From Flagellimonas allohymeniacidonis (GTDB lineage Bacteria; Bacteroidota; Bacteroidia; Flavobacteriales; Flavobacteriaceae): a DNA stretch of 64,000 bases. Shown here in pieces: positions 29,418 through 38,573 of the stretch (position 1 is the stretch's first letter; each line of letters opens with the position of its first letter). The DNA is taken from NCBI RefSeq assembly GCF_004296335.1, contig NZ_SGIU01000002.1:385882-449881 (forward strand), given 5' to 3'. The notes beneath the pieces were generated by a model. That model saw only the letters and a list, made by a program, of their open reading frames with translations, did no database searches and had not been told where the DNA came from. Position numbers and translations under genes: made by a program.

Positions 29418-29447
29418 CAAAAGTACGACATAGAGTGATTTTTCAAA
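29418..29447 (-). promoter_or_regulatory. Promoter of the act-cta respiratory operon
   Basis: On the minus strand there is TTTG at 29447-29444, an 18-base spacer and TACTTTTG at 29425-29418, a perfect fit to the Bacteroidota -33/-7 pattern. The expected start near 29411 gives a leader of about 80 bases before actA. No comparable promoter was noticed inside the operon. Confidence 0.75.
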
Positions 29448-29504
29448 ATCTTAAAGGATTTATAAATACTAATTTATAAACGTTCTAAATAATGTTCCGT
29501 TCAC

Positions 29505-29532
29505 TTGTTTAACTTTGAAAAAATTACATTTG
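29505..29532 (+). promoter_or_regulatory. Promoter of the SPOR-domain gene
   Basis: TTG at 29505-29507, a 17-base gap and TACATTTG at 29525-29532. Transcription should begin near 29539, which rules out the in-frame TTG at 29515 as translation start and leaves the ATGs at 29548 or 29566. Confidence 0.65.
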
Positions 29533-29565
29533 CATAACACCCAAATTATGAAGCACATAAATCAC

Positions 29566-29937
29566 ATGAAAACCCTATTTTTTATAGCTTTCTCGATGTT
29601 TTCAGTAGCACAACTATTAGCTCAAGAAGGTAGTATTACTATTGAACAGGACCCTAAGATTGACCAGTTATTAAAGGTCTATGCAGAAGTAAATTCCAAA
29701 GCGGAATACTATCAAATCCAAGTAGGTTTTGGCAGCTTTCAAAAGGCACAAAACTTAAAGACCAAGGTTGATCTTGACTTTCCTGGCTGGTACTCAAAAA
29801 TCGAATTTGAATCCCCTACCTATCGGGTGCGATTGGGAAAATTTAAAACAAAATTGGAAGCGGAACGAAAATATTTGGAAGTTCGAAAAAAGTATCCCGA
29901 TGCTATGCTCCTAAAACCTGAGAGCAACTCCAGATAA
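29566..29937 (+). CDS. Exported SPOR-domain protein
   Basis: The product is a 123-residue exported protein. From the ATG at 29566 it starts with a textbook signal peptide (MKTLFFIAFSMFSVAQLLAQ). The mature part ends in a SPOR domain from about residue 48 (YYQIQVGFGSFQKAQNL to YRVRLGKFKTKLEAERKYLEV). SPOR domains bind glycan strands stripped of side peptides, often at division sites. This one has no other domain, so it may be a minor cell-wall binding protein. An ATG at 29548 is possible, but promoter position and signal peptide favour 29566. It converges on infB across a shared terminator. Confidence 0.8.
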   Translation: MKTLFFIAFSMFSVAQLLAQEGSITIEQDPKIDQLLKVYAEVNSKAEYYQIQVGFGSFQKAQNLKTKVDLDFPGWYSKIEFESPTYRVRLGKFKTKLEAERKYLEVRKKYPDAMLLKPESNSR

Positions 29938-29941
29938 AAAT

Positions 29942-29969
29942 AAAAAATCCCACTTTCGTGGGATTTTTT
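29942..29969. terminator. Bidirectional terminator between the SPOR gene and infB
   Basis: A 7-pair stem ATCCCAC/GTGGGAT with a TTTC loop is flanked by six A on the left and six T on the right, so it works for transcripts from either side. It lies just after both convergent stops. Confidence 0.92.
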
Positions 29970-29974
29970 AATCT

Positions 29975-32683
29975 CTATAATTTCTTTTTGACGGCCACTT
30001 CTTGGAAGGCTTCTACAATATCACCCTCCTTGATGTCATTGTAGTTCTTAACCTGCAGACCGCAATCGTATCCCTTGGAAACTTCCTTCACATCGTCCTT
30101 AAATCGTTTAAGGGAAGCAAGTTCGCCCGTAAAGATTACGACCCCATCACGAATCAAGCGTATTTGGGAGTTTCTGAATATCTTTCCAGTAGTGACCATA
30201 CAACCGGCAATGGTACCGACCTTGGAAATTTTAAAGGTCTCACGTATCTCGGCGTTTCCTGTAATTTCTTCCTTGATTTCGGGAGATAGCATCCCTTCCA
30301 TCGCGTCCTTAAGGTCATTGATAGCATCATAAATAATGGAGTACATTCGAATATCGATTTCCTCCCTATCCGCCACAGATCTAGCGTTACCCATAGGCCG
30401 CACGTTAAACCCAATTATAATTGCATCGGAAGCGCTTGCCAAAAGAACATCTGATTCCGTAATGGCACCTACTCCTTTGTGAATGATATTTACCTGAATC
30501 TCATCAGTTGACAATTTTTGGAAGGAATCGGTAAGAGCTTCCACAGAACCATCCACATCACCTTTTAAGATAATATTCAATTCCTTGAATTCTCCTAGCG
30601 CAATTCGTCTACCAATCTCATCCAAGGTAATGTGCCTTTGGGTCCGAACCGATTGCTCTCTTTGCAGTTGCGATCGTTTTGCAGCAATTTGCTTGGCTTC
30701 CCGTTCATCATCCAAGACATTGAAACGGTCTCCTGCCTGCGGTGCACCATCCAATCCTAGTATGGATACCGGCGTGGCGGGGCCCACTTCCTTAACGTCT
30801 TTTCCGCGTTCGTCTTGCATGGCCTTAACTTTACCACTACACGTACCGGCCAAAACATAATCTCCTATCTGCATTGTACCTGATTGCACCAAGACAGTAG
30901 AAACATATCCCCGACCTTTGTCCAAGAACGCCTCAACAACTGTACCTGAAGCCAGCCTGTCTGGATTGGCTTTCAATTCCAACAATTCGGCCTCCAACAA
31001 TACTTTTTCCAAAAGCTCCTTGACGCCTTGACCGGTTTTGGCCGAAATATCGTGGGATTGGATTTTCCCTCCCCAATCTTCAACCAAAAGGTTCATTGCC
31101 GCCAAGCCTTCCTTAATCTTATCAGGGTTGGCTGTGGGCTTATCTATTTTGTTTATTGCAAAAACAATAGGAACATTCGCTGCTTGGGCATGACTGATAG
31201 CTTCCTTGGTTTGAGGCATAATGTCATCGTCCGCAGCCACTACGATAATGGCTATATCCGTGACTTGGGCACCACGTGCACGCATCGCGGTAAACGCTTC
31301 GTGACCTGGCGTATCAAGAAAGGTTATACGCTGTCCATCTTGCAGAGTAACGCCGTAAGCACCAATATGCTGTGTAATTCCACCGCTCTCACCGGCAATA
31401 ACATTTTCTTCACGGACATAATCCAGCAAGGATGTTTTACCATGGTCAACGTGACCCATAACCGTAACGATGGGGGCTCTTGGTTTTAAATCTTCTGGTG
31501 CGTCCACTTCCTCCTCAATGGATTCCTCAATCTCGGCGGTTACAAACTCAACTTCATAGCCAAATTCATCAGCAACTATGGACAATGTTTCTGCATCCAA
31601 GCGTTGGTTCATGGTCACCATAATCCCTAAGGACATACAGGCTGAAATAATCTCGGTAGTGGAGACATTCATCATCGTGGCCACCTCATTGACCGTAACA
31701 AATTCGGTCACTTTAAGAATCTTGCTCTCCAATTCCTGAAGCTCAAGATCTTTTTCGGTTTGTTGCCTATGTTGGTCTCTTTTTTCCCTTCGGTATTTGG
31801 CTCCTTTGCCTTTAGCGGATTTACCTTGAAGTTTTTCAAGGGTTTCCCTTACCTGCTTTTGTACTTCTTCTTCAGTGGGCTCAACTTTAGGAGCCGAACT
31901 ACGTTGTCCCCCTCTACGGCCTTGTCCATTTCCGCCTCGGCCACCTTGACGATCACCTCTACCGGCTTGAGGACCTGTTTTACTGATGATGCGTTTTCTT
32001 CTCTTTTTTCTATCAGCTCCCTGGGCGGTATCTTTCGACTCCTCTTTCTTGGTCTCTTCTTTCTTCTTCTTGGGCTTTTCGAATTTGGAAAGGTCAATTT
32101 TATCCCCAGTTATTTTTGGTCCGGAAAGTTTCTTGTACTGAGTCTGTATGGTTTCCGGTTCTTTTTGTTCTTCTTGGGCAGTTTCTGTTTTCCCGGTTTC
32201 CTCTTTGGAAACTGGCACTTCCTCCTTTTCCACTTTTTCCTCCACAACCTCAGGAGCTTTGACTTCAGGTTGTTCTTGGGTTGGAGCTTCCTCTGTAATC
32301 GTCTCAGCTTCTGGTTTTTTGTCCAGTTCGATCTTTCCAACCGTCTTTGGACCAGAAAGTTCAACCTTAGCCTTGATTACCTGACTTTGAGCTTGCCTAC
32401 GTTCTCTGGCCAATCGGCGCTCTTCCTGCTCTTGCTCAATTTGAATACGAAGGGCTTCTTTTTCCTTGCGCTTCTCTTCGCCCACTTCCTTGGAAGCTAC
32501 CTTTTTGCTCTTGTCAGTCTGGAATTCATCCAACAGGACCTGATACACCTCATCACTGATTTTAGTGGTAGGACGTGCCTCCACCTCATGTCCTTGATCA
32601 GAAAGATAATCTACTGCCCGATCCAATGAAATGTTCAATTCCCTTAGAACTTTGTTAAGTCTTATTGTTGGGTTTCCTGCCAT
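29975..32683 (-). CDS. infB: Translation initiation factor IF-2
   Basis: IF-2 is the GTPase that brings initiator tRNA to the ribosome. The 902-residue protein has an N-terminal IF2_N-like part ([21 protein letters not shown]), then a long low-complexity Lys/Glu/Gly/Arg region to about residue 300. A second N-terminal module and the GTPase domain follow, with G1 [13 protein letters not shown]3 DTPGHEAF and G4 NKID. The C-terminal domains end in KKL. It is the third gene of the rimP-nusA-infB operon. The low-complexity part explains the long open shadow frame on the other strand. Confidence 0.97.
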   Translation of the reverse strand: MAGNPTIRLNKVLRELNISLDRAVDYLSDQGHEVEARPTTKISDEVYQVLLDEFQTDKSKKVASKEVGEEKRKEKEALRIQIEQEQEERRLARERRQAQSQVIKAKVELSGPKTVGKIELDKKPEAETITEEAPTQEQPEVKAPEVVEEKVEKEEVPVSKEETGKTETAQEEQKEPETIQTQYKKLSGPKITGDKIDLSKFEKPKKKKEETKKEESKDTAQGADRKKRRKRIISKTGPQAGRGDRQGGRGGNGQGRRGGQRSSAPKVEPTEEEVQKQVRETLEKLQGKSAKGKGAKYRREKRDQHRQQTEKDLELQELESKILKVTEFVTVNEVATMMNVSTTEIISACMSLGIMVTMNQRLDAETLSIVADEFGYEVEFVTAEIEESIEEEVDAPEDLKPRAPIVTVMGHVDHGKTSLLDYVREENVIAGESGGITQHIGAYGVTLQDGQRITFLDTPGHEAFTAMRARGAQVTDIAIIVVAADDDIMPQTKEAISHAQAANVPIVFAINKIDKPTANPDKIKEGLAAMNLLVEDWGGKIQSHDISAKTGQGVKELLEKVLLEAELLELKANPDRLASGTVVEAFLDKGRGYVSTVLVQSGTMQIGDYVLAGTCSGKVKAMQDERGKDVKEVGPATPVSILGLDGAPQAGDRFNVLDDEREAKQIAAKRSQLQREQSVRTQRHITLDEIGRRIALGEFKELNIILKGDVDGSVEALTDSFQKLSTDEIQVNIIHKGVGAITESDVLLASASDAIIIGFNVRPMGNARSVADREEIDIRMYSIIYDAINDLKDAMEGMLSPEIKEEITGNAEIRETFKISKVGTIAGCMVTTGKIFRNSQIRLIRDGVVIFTGELASLKRFKDDVKEVSKGYDCGLQVKNYNDIKEGDIVEAFQEVAVKKKL

Positions 32684-32728
32684 AAATTGTTTTTGCTTAC
32701 CCTAAAAATTCGGTACTAATATACTAGT

Positions 32729-33961
32729 TTAATCTTCAAACTCTTCTTTGAGAATCCGAACCACATTTTGAACGGTTTCCTCTTCCAAATCGGTTCGTTT
32801 GATCAAATCGTCGACGTCTTGCTCTAAAACGCTTCTTGCCGTATCCAATCCAATCTTTTTGAACTCATCGATCACCCAGCTTTCTATCTCATCGGAAAAC
32901 TCGGTCAACTCAACATCTTCTTCAACCCCTTCGCGGAACACATCAATCTCATAACCAGTCAACTGACCTGCCAAACGAATGTTGTGCCCTCCTCTACCAA
33001 TGGCCTTTGAAACCTCCTCGGGTTTAAGATAAACTTGGGCGGTTTTCTTTTCATCATCCAATTTTACAGATGACACTCTCGCCGGACTCAACGCGCGGGT
33101 CACCATCAATTGTGAATTGTTGGTCCAATTAATTACATCAATATTTTCATTGCCCAATTCACGAACAATTCCATGAATTCGAGACCCTTTCATTCCTACA
33201 CATGCTCCAACAGGATCAATACGGTCATCATAAGAATCAACGGCAACCTTGGCTTTCTCACCAGGAATACGTACCGCTTTTTTTATTGTGATGAGGCCGT
33301 CAAAAACCTCTGGTATTTCTTGGAAGAACAACTGCTCTAAGAAAATCGGTGAGGTTCGCGACATAATAATCGAAGGTTTGTTTCCCTTAAGTTCAACACT
33401 TTCGATTATTCCACGCACATTATCTCCTTTTCTAAAGAAATCAGATGGTATCTGTTTTTCTTTGGGAAGAATGATTTCATTCCCTTCGTCGTCCAATAAA
33501 ATAATCGCCTTATGACGAATGTGGTGCACCTCGGCGGTATAAATCTCGCCTTCAAGGTCCTTGAACTGCTTATAAATTGTGGTATTGTCATGCTCGTGGA
33601 TTTTAGAAATCAAATTCTGGCGTAAGGCCAAAATTGCACGACGTCCCAAATCCATTAATTTCACTTCTTCCGAAACATCTTCACCAACTTCAAAGTCAGG
33701 TTCAATTTTTCTAGCTTCACTCAAGGAAATTTCTTCATTGGGTTCTTCCACTTCACCATCTTCCACAACCACACGGTTTCTCCAAATCTCTAAATCTCCC
33801 TTATCTGGGTTGATGATAATGTCAAAATTTTCATCTGAACCAAATTTTCTCTTCAAGGCCCCTCGGAAAACTTCTTCCAAAATGGCCATAAGGGTAACCC
33901 TATCTATAAACTTATCGTCCTTAAATTCCGAAAAGGATTCGATGAGCGCTAGGTTTTCCAT
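32729..33961 (-). CDS. nusA: Transcription termination/antitermination factor NusA
   Basis: NusA binds RNA polymerase and nascent RNA to control pausing, termination and antitermination. The 410 residues include the N-terminal polymerase-binding domain (NLALIESFSEFKDDK), an S1 domain near residues 130-200 (EGEIYTAEVHHI), and two KH domains with VGACVGMKGSRI and GRGGHNIRLAGQLTGY. A short acidic C-terminal tail replaces the E. coli repeats. It sits 13 bases after rimP and 45 bases before infB. In E. coli NusA represses its own operon through leader terminators, which makes the hairpin in front of rimP here relevant. Confidence 0.96.
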   Translation of the reverse strand: MENLALIESFSEFKDDKFIDRVTLMAILEEVFRGALKRKFGSDENFDIIINPDKGDLEIWRNRVVVEDGEVEEPNEEISLSEARKIEPDFEVGEDVSEEVKLMDLGRRAILALRQNLISKIHEHDNTTIYKQFKDLEGEIYTAEVHHIRHKAIILLDDEGNEIILPKEKQIPSDFFRKGDNVRGIIESVELKGNKPSIIMSRTSPIFLEQLFFQEIPEVFDGLITIKKAVRIPGEKAKVAVDSYDDRIDPVGACVGMKGSRIHGIVRELGNENIDVINWTNNSQLMVTRALSPARVSSVKLDDEKKTAQVYLKPEEVSKAIGRGGHNIRLAGQLTGYEIDVFREGVEEDVELTEFSDEIESWVIDEFKKIGLDTARSVLEQDVDDLIKRTDLEEETVQNVVRILKEEFED

Positions 33962-33974
33962 TTTTGAACTTCAA

Positions 33975-34436
33975 TTAAAATTTTAATACAACTTTTGCTT
34001 CTTCAATTTCAGAAAATGCAATTTCCCGCTTTTTCTGAACAGTTACCTTACCCTTGCCAACTGGTTTGGGTTCGCGTGTTTTCCACTCTAATGTGATATG
34101 ATCGTCGTTGGCATCGGTCAAATTGCCCTCAATCTCTTCTCCGGCGGTTTTGACCTTTAATTTTCTACCAATATTTTTTTTATACTGTCGTGGCATTTGC
34201 AAAGGAGAAGTGGCTCCTGCCGAGGTTACCTCAAGGGCAAAGTCCTCTTCTTCCCTGTCCAAATTATGCTCGATGGCCCTGCTCACGTCCATGCAATCTT
34301 GCAGATTCACCCCATCATCACCATCCAAAACAACCCGAACGGTATTGTCTCCTCCCACGGTCATATCAATTAGAAATAGCGAGGGATGCTTTTTTAGAGC
34401 TTTATCCAACAACTCCTTCACCTTTTCTTTCAACAT
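33975..34436 (-). CDS. rimP: Ribosome maturation factor RimP
   Basis: RimP assists maturation of the 30S subunit. The 153-residue protein shows the family motifs [21 protein letters not shown] and [15 protein letters not shown] and has the usual two-domain size. It begins [14 protein letters not shown], is the first gene of rimP-nusA-infB and lies 17 bases after a strong hairpin in its own leader. The last bases are close to nusA, suggesting coupled translation. Confidence 0.95.
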   Translation of the reverse strand: MLKEKVKELLDKALKKHPSLFLIDMTVGGDNTVRVVLDGDDGVNLQDCMDVSRAIEHNLDREEEDFALEVTSAGATSPLQMPRQYKKNIGRKLKVKTAGEEIEGNLTDANDDHITLEWKTREPKPVGKGKVTVQKKREIAFSEIEEAKVVLKF

Positions 34437-34453
34437 AGATTTTAGTAATAAAA

Positions 34454-34474
34454 GAGGGGACTCGAAGTCCCCTC
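34454..34474 (-). terminator. Hairpin in the rimP leader, possible attenuator
   Basis: On the minus strand a 9-pair stem GAGGGGACT/AGTCCCCTC closes a three-base loop and is followed by TTTTATT. It lies downstream of a promoter at 34504-34535 and ends 17 bases before the rimP ATG, so it is inside the operon leader. It could be a terminator attenuating the operon or a hairpin affecting ribosome access. Confidence 0.7.
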
Positions 34475-34503
34475 ATGAATACTTTTATATCCGTTCAGTG
34501 GCG

Positions 34504-34535
34504 CAAATATACAACATTATAAGAGTTTGCGCAAA
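34504..34535 (-). promoter_or_regulatory. Promoter of the rimP-nusA-infB operon
   Basis: On the minus strand TTTG at 34535-34532, 20 bases, then TATATTTG at 34511-34504. The likely start is near 34497, upstream of the leader hairpin and downstream of the tRNA-Gln terminator, so the operon can be transcribed independently of the tRNA. Confidence 0.7.
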
Positions 34536-34545
34536 GGGTATCAGA

Positions 34546-34573
34546 AATAAAAAACCCCAACGGAAAGTCGGGA
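34546..34573 (-). terminator. Terminator after tRNA-Gln
   Basis: Minus-strand stem CCCGAC/GTTGGG (one G-U pair) with a four-base loop, followed by a GTTTTTT run. It begins about 15 bases beyond the tRNA 3' end. Confidence 0.75.
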
Positions 34574-34587
34574 TTTTTTGTTTTAAG

Positions 34588-34659
34588 TTGGCCTACAAGG
34601 ACTCGAACCTTGAACGACTGAACCAAAATCAGCTGTGTTACCAATTACACCATAGGCCA
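34588..34659 (-). tRNA. tRNA-Gln(TTG)
   Basis: A full cloverleaf can be folded: a 7-pair acceptor stem TGGCCTA/TAGGCCA, D stem GTGT/ACAC, anticodon stem GCTGA/TCAGT, loop TTTTGGT with anticodon TTG, and T stem CAAGG/CCTTG. The discriminator base is A and the CCA end is not encoded. It is transcribed toward rimP with its own promoter and terminator. Confidence 0.96.
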
Positions 34660-34677
34660 GTACCACATTTGAGCGTG

Positions 34678-34708
34678 CAAATTTAAGACAAACTTTCATT
34701 TCGACAAA
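34678..34708 (-). promoter_or_regulatory. Promoter of tRNA-Gln
   Basis: On the minus strand TTTG at 34708-34705, a 19-base spacer and TAAATTTG at 34685-34678. The expected start near 34671 lies about 12 bases upstream of the tRNA 5' end. Confidence 0.7.
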
Positions 34709-34829
34709 TATTTTAAGGAGAATCGAAAACAAATCGCACCCAGACTTCCTGTTAAAGCTTTTCCTAAAATGAATAGTCTTCTGTTCGAGATTTACTAAAT
34801 TCGCCCCAACTTGGTAACAACCCATCTTT

Positions 34830-37800
34830 ATGTTCGCAAAAGACTTCAAGAAATGGGATACCATCCTAGGATGGGTCTCTTTTACCATTGCTTTTATCGT
34901 CTATGCTCTCACCGTTGAACCCACAGGCAGTTTTTGGGATGCCGGAGAATACATAACTACCTCTGCCAAGTTGCAGGTTGGACATCCACCTGGCGCCCCC
35001 TTACTTCAAATGATCGGGGCCTTCTTCTCTTTATTTGCTTTTGGGGATAGCTCAAAAATAGCATTGATGGTCAATTCAGTATCCATTGTCTCCAGTGCCT
35101 TTGCTGTACTATTTACCTTTTGGACCATCACCAATTTGACCCAAAAACTGATATCGAAGAAAAAAGCTATCACCAACAGCAAGGCCATTGCCATTTTCGG
35201 CAGTGGATTGGTAGGTGCACTTGCTTTTACCTTTTCCGATAGTTTTTGGTTTAACGCAGTAGAGACAGAGGTTTACGCCATGGCCAGTTTAATTATGGCC
35301 TTACTACTATGGATGGGGCTTAAATGGACCGATAATTTAGATGACGTAAGAGGCAACCGATGGCTACTTTTAATTTGCTTTATCATTGGTCTTACCTTCG
35401 GAATCCAGTTTATGGGATTTTTGGCCATTCCTACCATTGGTCTGTTGTATTACTTTAAAAAGTACAAGACGACCACTGTTAAGAATTTTCTGTTGGCCAA
35501 TATCGTAGTGGTCATCTTGCTCATCCTGGTTTATAAATTTTCCTTGACCTATGTTCTGAGGTTATTCGGATGGAGCGAGGTTTTCTTTATCAATAGTATT
35601 GGGCTTCCCTTCAATTCAGGAACCATTATTATGGGTCTGTTGTTTATTGGCGCCTTCTATTTCGCTTTGCGATATACTCGAAAAAATCAGTTTTATATGG
35701 GCAATACCATCGTGCTTTGCCTTATGTTTTTGATTCTAGGGTTTTCCTCCTGGATGATGTTGCCCATTAGGGCCAATGCAAAAACCGTGGTCAACGAAAA
35801 TGACCCTTCTGATGCACGCTCACTTCTGGCCTATTACAATAGGGAGCAATACCCCGGGGTGGAAAGTCCATTTTACGGGGCCTATTATTCTGACACTTTT
35901 GCGCCTGCGGGCGAAGACATCAATGATAAGCCCAAGTATGAGAAGGATGAAAAGTTGGGGAAATATGTCATTGTCAACAATTATGAGGGAGCCCTTCAAG
36001 GTCCCAATGAAAAACATGTGGGACTCCTTCCCCGAATGTGGAGTGACCAACATGCCGAAAATTACATGCGCTATTTTGGTGTTCTCGAGTTTAAAATTAA
36101 ATCGGAATACATCTCGAACAATGAACTTCGCGAGGCGGTGGCACAATTTAAGGCTGCGGTGGCACAGGGAGAATTGGACACCGAACAATACATTCGTTTC
36201 TTACGGGATTTTAGTGAGTACATAGAAGTGGAACCTCCTACGTTTTGGCAGAATGTCCGATATCTTTTTCAATTCCAATTTGGCTATATGTATATGCGCT
36301 ACTTTATGTGGAATTTTGTGGGTAGGCAAAACGATGTTCAAGGCCGATATGATGAAAACGGACATTGGCTAAGTGGAATTGGGTTTGTTGACAGTATTCG
36401 TCTAGGAAGCCAAAATAACCTTCCCAGCGATTGGGAAAACAACAAAGCAAGAAACACCTATTTTTTCTTGCCTTTGCTCTTGGGAATCATTGGAATCGTG
36501 TTTCAAGTTTCAAAGAATCCCAAACATTTTTGGGCGCTTTTTGTGTTCTTCATTTTCACTGGGCTAGCAATTCAGTTCTACACCAATCCCTATATTTTTC
36601 AACCCAGAGAAAGAGACTACTCCTTGGTAGGCTCCTTTTATATATTCTGTATTTGGATTGGAATAGGGGTGTATGGTCTTTTTGATGAAGTCCGAAAACT
36701 GTTGGCCGCAAAAATTGCCGCTCCGGCAATTTCCATTCTTTGTTTGTTGGCTGTGCCTTTTTTAATGGCATTCCAAAACTGGGATGATCATGACCGTTCA
36801 AACCGATATACGGCCAGGTCCACAGCTAAGGCTTATCTTGATTCCTGTCAAGAAGAAGCTGGGGCCATCCTGTTTACCATTGGAGACAACGATACTTTCC
36901 CACTCTGGTATGCGCAAGAAATTGAAAACCACAGAACCGATGTACGGGTTGTAAACACGAGTCTATTTGCAACGGATTGGTATATAGACCAAATGAAGCG
37001 AAAGGCCTATGAAAGTGAACCCATTCCTTCGCAATTGACGCACGATAAATATCACTATGGTGCCAGGGATGCAGTGTACTATCAGAACATTACGGACAAC
37101 CGCTGGAACATAAAAGACTTTATGAACTGGATTGGAAGTGATAAGCCCCAAACCAAGTTCAAGTATCTGTTGGAAAAACAAGGGGCTGATCTTAGTGAAT
37201 ATCCAGAAAGTAATCTGGACATCGTTTATTACCCAACGAACAAGATTCGAATACCCGTAAACAAACAAAATGTTCTCGAAAGTGGATTGGTTAAGCAGAA
37301 GGATGCGCATTTAATTGTGGACTACATTGACATTGACCTCCCGAGGAGTGCGCTTCCCAAAAATCGTATTTTAATGCTGGACCTCATCGCCAACAACGAA
37401 TGGAAACGTCCCATTTATTTTTCTGGAGGGAGTTTTGACAGTGCTGAATACATTTGGATGAAAGAATATCTTCAATTGGATGGTTTAGTGTATAAGCTGG
37501 TACCGATTAAAACCGAAAACCGAAACAGCTTTGAAATGGGTCGAATCGATACCGAGCTCATGTACGATATTGTCAAGAAATGGGACTGGGGCAACTCTGG
37601 AAGTAGTGATATATACCATGATCCGCAGACCCGCTCCCAAGGGTTGTCCTTTAGAAGCAACTTGGCCCGCCTCACCGAAACTTTAATTAGCGAAGGTAAG
37701 ATTGAGAAAGCCAAGGAGATCATCAATATTGCCATGACCAATTTACCTGTGGACCATTATGGCTTTTATGCCTTTGTGGAACCCTACGTGGATGGATACT

Positions 37801-38162
37801 ATAAAGTGGGCGAAACAACAAAGGCAAGGGAACTCTATGAAAAATTAAGAAAGGTCTACCAAGAACGATTGGAATATTACTCTGGTGCTCCACTAGATGA
37901 ACAATATGAAAAAATTGATGATATTTTGGCCGACATGCAGGCTTATCGAAGGAATATTGACATCCTGATTGAGAATCAGGACAGGGACCACGCCGAGAAG
38001 GAAACCGTAATCTTTAACGAGTACATTGACAAATTTTCGCAATTTGTAGGTGATGACGAGGAAGTTTTCGAAGACCCCATGGTACCAGACCCCGATTTGG
38101 AAGATTCCATTCCTTTGGACACCATCCCTATGGCGGAAGATTCCGTATTACAAGAAGAATAA
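34830..38162 (+). CDS. GT117/DUF2723 membrane protein, putative protein O-mannosyltransferase-like
   Basis: This 1110-residue protein has a DUF2723 membrane region, a Bacteroidota family classed as GT117 and related to the PMT/GT-C lipid-linked sugar transferases. The start FAKDFKKWDTILGWV leads into the first helix; the motif SFWDAGEYITTSAKLQVGHP near residue 33, with an acidic Asp and Glu in the first outside loop, is typical of GT-C catalysis. About 11-12 helices extend to residue 660. The C-terminal part, from 700 on, is soluble and helical, with TPR-like segments near 970-1020 and an acidic tail. A role in flavobacterial protein O-glycosylation is plausible. It ends at a bidirectional terminator. 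Confidence 0.88.
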   Translation: MFAKDFKKWDTILGWVSFTIAFIVYALTVEPTGSFWDAGEYITTSAKLQVGHPPGAPLLQMIGAFFSLFAFGDSSKIALMVNSVSIVSSAFAVLFTFWTITNLTQKLISKKKAITNSKAIAIFGSGLVGALAFTFSDSFWFNAVETEVYAMASLIMALLLWMGLKWTDNLDDVRGNRWLLLICFIIGLTFGIQFMGFLAIPTIGLLYYFKKYKTTTVKNFLLANIVVVILLILVYKFSLTYVLRLFGWSEVFFINSIGLPFNSGTIIMGLLFIGAFYFALRYTRKNQFYMGNTIVLCLMFLILGFSSWMMLPIRANAKTVVNENDPSDARSLLAYYNREQYPGVESPFYGAYYSDTFAPAGEDINDKPKYEKDEKLGKYVIVNNYEGALQGPNEKHVGLLPRMWSDQHAENYMRYFGVLEFKIKSEYISNNELREAVAQFKAAVAQGELDTEQYIRFLRDFSEYIEVEPPTFWQNVRYLFQFQFGYMYMRYFMWNFVGRQNDVQGRYDENGHWLSGIGFVDSIRLGSQNNLPSDWENNKARNTYFFLPLLLGIIGIVFQVSKNPKHFWALFVFFIFTGLAIQFYTNPYIFQPRERDYSLVGSFYIFCIWIGIGVYGLFDEVRKLLAAKIAAPAISILCLLAVPFLMAFQNWDDHDRSNRYTARSTAKAYLDSCQEEAGAILFTIGDNDTFPLWYAQEIENHRTDVRVVNTSLFATDWYIDQMKRKAYESEPIPSQLTHDKYHYGARDAVYYQNITDNRWNIKDFMNWIGSDKPQTKFKYLLEKQGADLSEYPESNLDIVYYPTNKIRIPVNKQNVLESGLVKQKDAHLIVDYIDIDLPRSALPKNRILMLDLIANNEWKRPIYFSGGSFDSAEYIWMKEYLQLDGLVYKLVPIKTENRNSFEMGRIDTELMYDIVKKWDWGNSGSSDIYHDPQTRSQGLSFRSNLARLTETLISEGKIEKAKEIINIAMTNLPVDHYGFYAFVEPYVDGYYKVGETTKARELYEKLRKVYQERLEYYSGAPLDEQYEKIDDILADMQAYRRNIDILIENQDRDHAEKETVIFNEYIDKFSQFVGDDEEVFEDPMVPDPDLEDSIPLDTIPMAEDSVLQEE

Positions 38163-38164
38163 AA

Positions 38165-38188
38165 AAAGCGAGGTGAAAACCTCGCTTT
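38165..38188. terminator. Bidirectional terminator between DUF2723 and thioredoxin-fold genes
   Basis: A perfect 10-pair stem AAAGCGAGGT/ACCTCGCTTT closes a GAAA loop, with A-rich and T-rich flanks on the two sides. It covers the few bases between the two convergent stop codons. Confidence 0.92.
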
Positions 38189-38483
38189 AAATATATTCGT
38201 TCAAAATGCCGATTAGCGTATTGGCGTCTTGTTCGCCACTCTGGCGCCAAACCATTTCGCCTTTTTTATAAATCATTAGGGTCGGCAGTCCCTTGATTCG
38301 CAACGCCTGGGAAAGCTCTTTGTTTTTGTCAACATCAATCTTGATCACCTTTCCTTTATCTCCCAATGCAGCAGCAACATCCCTAAGCACAGGATGCATA
38401 GAGGTTGATTGCTCATTCCACTCAGCATAAAAATCTAGTAGAACGGGAATGTTTAAGTCAATTAGTTCACCAAATTTGGACAT
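38187..38483 (-). CDS. Thioredoxin-fold protein lacking the CxxC active site
   Basis: The 98-residue product aligns by eye with thioredoxin: LLDFYAEWNEQS in the place of the FWAxWCGPC block, KVIKIDVDKNKELSQALRIKGLPTLMIYKKGE with the cis-proline, and a final helix. Both active-site cysteines are replaced (WNEQS instead of WCGPC), and the protein contains no cysteine at all. It should therefore not act as a dithiol reductant. It could act as a chaperone, a binding partner, or a structural subunit. Similar redox-dead forms seem to recur in flavobacteria from memory. Confidence 0.85.
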   Translation of the reverse strand: MSKFGELIDLNIPVLLDFYAEWNEQSTSMHPVLRDVAAALGDKGKVIKIDVDKNKELSQALRIKGLPTLMIYKKGEMVWRQSGEQDANTLIGILNEYI

Positions 38484-38506
38484 AGGTATTTATTGGGTTC
38501 GTCAGC

Positions 38507-38514
38507 CAAAAGTA
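38507..38514 (-). promoter_or_regulatory. Probable -7 element of the thioredoxin-fold gene
   Basis: TACTTTTG on the minus strand, 23 bases before the ATG. No clear -33 TTG is present at the usual spacing. Confidence 0.45.
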
Positions 38515-38573
38515 AGAAAATTTGTTAAAATTATTCCTTGAACGCTAGACTTGGGTAAAGGGCTGTGTTAAAT

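Noticed and set aside
29515-29565. Longer TTG-start version of the SPOR protein
   Set aside because: The TTG lies upstream of the predicted transcription start, and the signal peptide begins properly at 29566.
31760-32629. A 289-residue plus-strand frame opposite infB
   Set aside because: It mirrors the Lys/Glu-rich low-complexity part of IF-2, giving Phe/Leu/Ser-rich nonsense without domains.
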